From Thermoleophilia bacterium UBA5186 (lineage in GTDB: Bacteria; Actinomycetota; Thermoleophilia; Gaiellales; Gaiellaceae): a stretch of 7,244 nucleotides of DNA. A program made the translations under genes and the position numbers. Shown in pieces: positions 6,522 through 7,244 of the stretch (positions within the stretch are counted from its first letter, which is position 1; the number at the start of each line of letters is the position of its first letter). The notes below the pieces were generated by a model. It did no database searches. It was not told the DNA's origin and saw only the letters and a list, made by a program, of their open reading frames with translations. The stretch is taken from positions 8,939-16,182 of the forward strand of contig DHWI01000142.1 of NCBI GenBank assembly GCA_002413095.1, written 5' to 3'.

Positions 6522-6575
6522 CCGCGCCGGGGCGCATCGGCACGATCTCGACACATTCGCGGACGCTCCCGCGGG

Positions 6576-6605
6576 GTACACCTACATCAATGGCTGTGTA
6601 CACCT
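6576..6605 (+). repeat. Short direct repeat GTACACCT upstream of the RHH gene
   Basis: GTACACCT occurs at 6576-6583 and 6598-6605, 22 bp apart, just before the small RHH gene. The second copy includes the palindrome TGTACA. Spacing of about two helical turns next to a ribbon-helix-helix gene suggests an autoregulatory site, since such proteins bind tandem short motifs, but an 8-bp repeat could be chance. Confidence 0.35.
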
Positions 6606-6616
6606 CCGTGGGATGA
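6590..6616 (+). other. Possible 8-codon leader mini-ORF before the RHH gene
   Basis: ATG 6590 opens a reading frame of 8 residues (MAVYTSVG) ending in TGA at 6614-6616. It overlaps the ATG of the RHH gene as ATGA. The RHH gene has no convincing Shine-Dalgarno, so initiation at the mini-ORF and reinitiation is conceivable; equally it may be a chance frame. No codon evidence is possible at this size. Confidence 0.2.
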
Positions 6617-6852
6617 GCCGGCGAACCCAGATCACGCTCACCGATCGGCAGCATGCGCGGCTCCTCGACGAGGCGTGGCGAAGCGGGCTCTCGATGGCCG
6701 AGCTCGTCCGGCGAGCTGTTGACGCGGTTTATCGCCCGAAGGCCCGCACGACGGTCAACGGCTTCGAGCTCAACGTCGGGCTATGGCGGAGACCGGACGC
6801 TGCAGTTTCGGGCCGGCGCATCCGGCCGCCGCGCCTGAGCGACGACTATTAG
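6613..6852 (+). CDS. Small ribbon-helix-helix (CopG/Arc-like) protein
   Basis: 79 aa. The N-terminal half fits the RHH fold: a basic start, a beta strand RTQITLTD (4-11), helix A (about 12-24), the turn SGLSMAELV (25-33), then helix B ending about residue 41. RHH dimers bind DNA through the paired strands, usually in antitoxins or autorepressors. The C-terminal half (42-79, [14 protein letters not shown] and [11 protein letters not shown]) is not a domain I recognise; antitoxins often place a toxin-binding tail there. No toxin gene is adjacent: upstream is the GntR regulator, 91 bp away, and downstream is convergent clpX. Either it is an orphan regulator or its partner is elsewhere. Its stop TAG overlaps the clpX stop on the opposite strand. 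The start is the only reasonable ATG, but the ribosome site is poor. Confidence 0.75.
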   Translation: MSRRTQITLTDRQHARLLDEAWRSGLSMAELVRRAVDAVYRPKARTTVNGFELNVGLWRRPDAAVSGRRIRPPRLSDDY

Positions 6853-7244
6853 GCGGACTCTTCGACCGGAAGGTCGTCGGTGTCGTCCACGTCCGCGCCC
6901 GCGCTCGTCACGAGCGTCGGCCGGATGTGCTGCGAGATCGTCTCCTTCGTGATCACGCACTTCGACACGTCGCGCCGGGACGGCAGTTCGAACATGACGT
7001 CGAGCAAGGCGTTCTCGATGATCGACCTCAGCCCGCGCGCACCGGTCTCGCGCGCGAGCGCAGCGTCCGCGATCTCCCACATCGAGTCCTCGGTGAAGAC
7101 GAGCTCGATGTGGTCGTAGCCGAAGAAGCGCTGGTACTGCTTGACGAGCGCGTTCTTCGGCTCGGTGAGGATCTGGACGAGATCCTCCTTCTGCAGCTGG
7201 TGCACCGCGGAGATGACCGGGAGCCGGCCGATGAACTCCGGGAT
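6849..7244 (-). CDS. clpX: ATP-dependent Clp protease ATP-binding subunit ClpX (partial, C-terminal 131 aa)
   Basis: C-terminal end of the AAA+ unfoldase that recognises tagged proteins and threads them into ClpP. The frame is open to the right edge. The first visible residues [10 protein letters not shown] carry the arginine finger (7th visible residue), followed by [16 protein letters not shown] (26-41). The sensor-2 motif [10 protein letters not shown] is at 66-75, with the nucleotide-sensing Arg at 70, and [14 protein letters not shown] (80-93) is the usual small-domain sequence. The tail after VITKETI is acidic ([13 protein letters not shown]), not conserved, and ends at TAA 6851-6849. 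The zinc-binding domain, Walker motifs, pore loops and IGF loop are outside the window. A GTG at 7205 is internal, not a start. It converges on the RHH gene with no spacer. Confidence 0.96.
   Translation of the reverse strand: MPEFIGRLPVISAVHQLQKEDLVQILTEPKNALVKQYQRFFGYDHIELVFTEDSMWEIADAALARETGARGLRSIIENALLDVMFELPSRRDVSKCVITKETISQHIRPTLVTSAGADVDDTDDLPVEESA

Noticed and set aside
6480..6545. Rho-independent terminator after the GntR gene
   Set aside because: Only short GC-rich self-complementary stretches (gcgc-cggg-gcgc) without a stable stem plus T tract.

Overview
The window is a compact, high-GC bacterial segment in which almost every base is coding. GTG and TTG starts and NTGA stop/start overlaps are common. 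The GC-rich bias, the codon use and the ClpX C-terminus suggest an actinobacterial genome, perhaps of the Thermoleophilia (Gaiella/Solirubrobacter) type. That placement is an impression from style, not the result of a search.

Left part (1-4878, minus strand): one five-gene operon for a peptide/nickel-type (Opp/Dpp, PepT-family) ABC importer. It is transcribed right to left in the classical order: binding protein (3286-4878), permease B (2319-3269), permease C (1447-2322), ATPase D (464-1450) and ATPase F (1-476, cut by the left edge just before its ABC signature). Junctions are 16 nt, then overlaps of 4, 4 and 13 nt, so translation is probably coupled. The ligand cannot be read from the sequence.

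Middle (4879-5023): a 145-bp divergent control region. It holds two near-identical 14-bp repeats, each with the palindrome TGGATCCA, spaced exactly 21 bp apart. One lies between the -35 and -10 of a plausible promoter for the importer. The other abuts and slightly overlaps the -35. This looks like a tandem operator.

Right of it (about 5024-6521, plus strand): a three-gene coupled operon. Two half-length TauE/SafE-type membrane proteins (about 131 and 128 aa) together make the two repeats of a normal sulfite/organosulfur-anion exporter, and are joined by a TTGA overlap. A GntR/FCD-family regulator follows through a GTGA overlap. The simplest reading is a locus in which the GntR protein senses a carboxylate or sulfonate-type ligand and controls both the importer and the split exporter through the shared operator.

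Right end: an unlinked-looking 79-aa ribbon-helix-helix (CopG/Arc-like) protein (6613-6852, plus) preceded by a short repeat and an 8-codon mini-ORF. It converges with the 3' end of clpX (6849-7244, minus, cut by the right edge), and the two stop codons overlap. No RNA genes, insertion sequences, CRISPR arrays or convincing rho-independent terminators were seen.
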